Below, piece by piece: positions 28,357 through 28,564 of a stretch of 28,564 nucleotides of DNA. The position numbers and the translations under genes were made by a program. Source of the stretch: Chara braunii (lineage: Eukaryota > Streptophyta > Charophyceae > Charales > Characeae). How positions within the stretch are numbered: the stretch's first letter is position 1; each line of letters starts with the position of its first letter. The notes beneath the pieces are model-generated. The model did not search any database, was not told the DNA's origin, and saw nothing but the letters and a program-made list of their open reading frames with translations. The stretch lies in the NCBI GenBank assembly GCA_003427395.1, contig BFEA01000595.1:5511-34074 (forward strand), written 5' to 3'.

Positions 28357-28564
28357 CTCAAAGGTAATTTTTTAGTGTTTGTCATATTATATCATGCCAA
28401 AAAATCAATGAATCATATATACATAAAGAAAACAATAAAGAAGAACATGAATACAAAATAAATGTTGTTTGATATACAAACTTAAGTAATAAATTATTGA
28501 TCATTCGCAAGAAAGGAGGAAGAAATAGACAGCAAAAAAAAAAGTTAGAAAAATATAAAGATAG
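28357..28564. other. AT-rich flank of Helitron
   Basis: AT-rich sequence to the window edge. No Helitron terminus (5' TC or 3' hairpin plus CTRR) could be identified. Confidence 0.4.

Overview
The window is eukaryotic nuclear DNA, very rich in repeats and old transposons. Evidence: GT-AG introns, long (CA)n, (GATA)n, (GA)n, (TA)n and (TAA)n tracts, a 58-nt poly-T run, a tRNA-like SINE head, a broken Ty3/Gypsy pol gene and a broken Helitron. I see no bacterial-style operons, Shine-Dalgarno sites or CRISPR arrays. The species cannot be fixed from sequence alone. The Gypsy reverse transcriptase (PQGWTNA, YIDD) is of a type I associate with fungi and streptophyte algae, but that is an impression.

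Layout. 0.2-2.7 kb: a decayed intron-containing gene with a C48/Ulp1-like cysteine protease domain and a strongly acidic segment. 3.4-5.2 kb: head-to-tail copies of a SINE-like family that share a tail ending in (TA)n; the tail carries a hammerhead-ribozyme-like core. A perfect 38-bp palindrome at 4931-4968 is a Nextera mosaic-end junction, so the assembly is probably chimeric there. 5.7-5.85 kb: one exon-like coding segment. 7.09-8.62 kb: about 17 imperfect hairpins with a conserved loop (CACAAGAGT type) and different but self-complementary arms. 8.75-8.88 kb: a conserved exon-like block on the minus strand. 9.1-14.2 kb: exon-like islands with good splice donors, CT-rich tracts and TAA microsatellites. 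14.2-18.6 kb: a tRNA-like SINE head and decayed plus-strand coding sequence of unknown function. 18.7-18.85 kb: a second copy of the 8.75-kb block in opposite orientation, followed by two more hairpin arrays (19.0-20.5 and 20.8-21.3 kb). The first of these is split by an inverted cluster of the hammerhead-tailed repeats. 22.4-23.6 kb: Ty3/Gypsy reverse transcriptase remnant (minus strand) joined directly to a broken AT-rich Helitron (minus strand, 23.6-28.36 kb).

No gene appears intact. The recognisable genes (C48 protease, Gypsy pol, Helitron Rep/helicase) are all mobile-element-type and inactivated. Most in-frame stops are of a kind that one C-to-T change would create (CAA, CAG or CGA to TAA, TAG or TGA).

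The best candidate for something undescribed is the set of three hairpin arrays. Each keeps its own loop or core sequence while stem arms differ between units and remain complementary, with G-U pairs in one array. The 7-8.6 kb and 19-21.3 kb arrays each lie downstream of the same exon-like block and its splice donor, in opposite orientations. The second candidate is the hammerhead-like core with an extra conserved hairpin inserted between stem I and the catalytic core.
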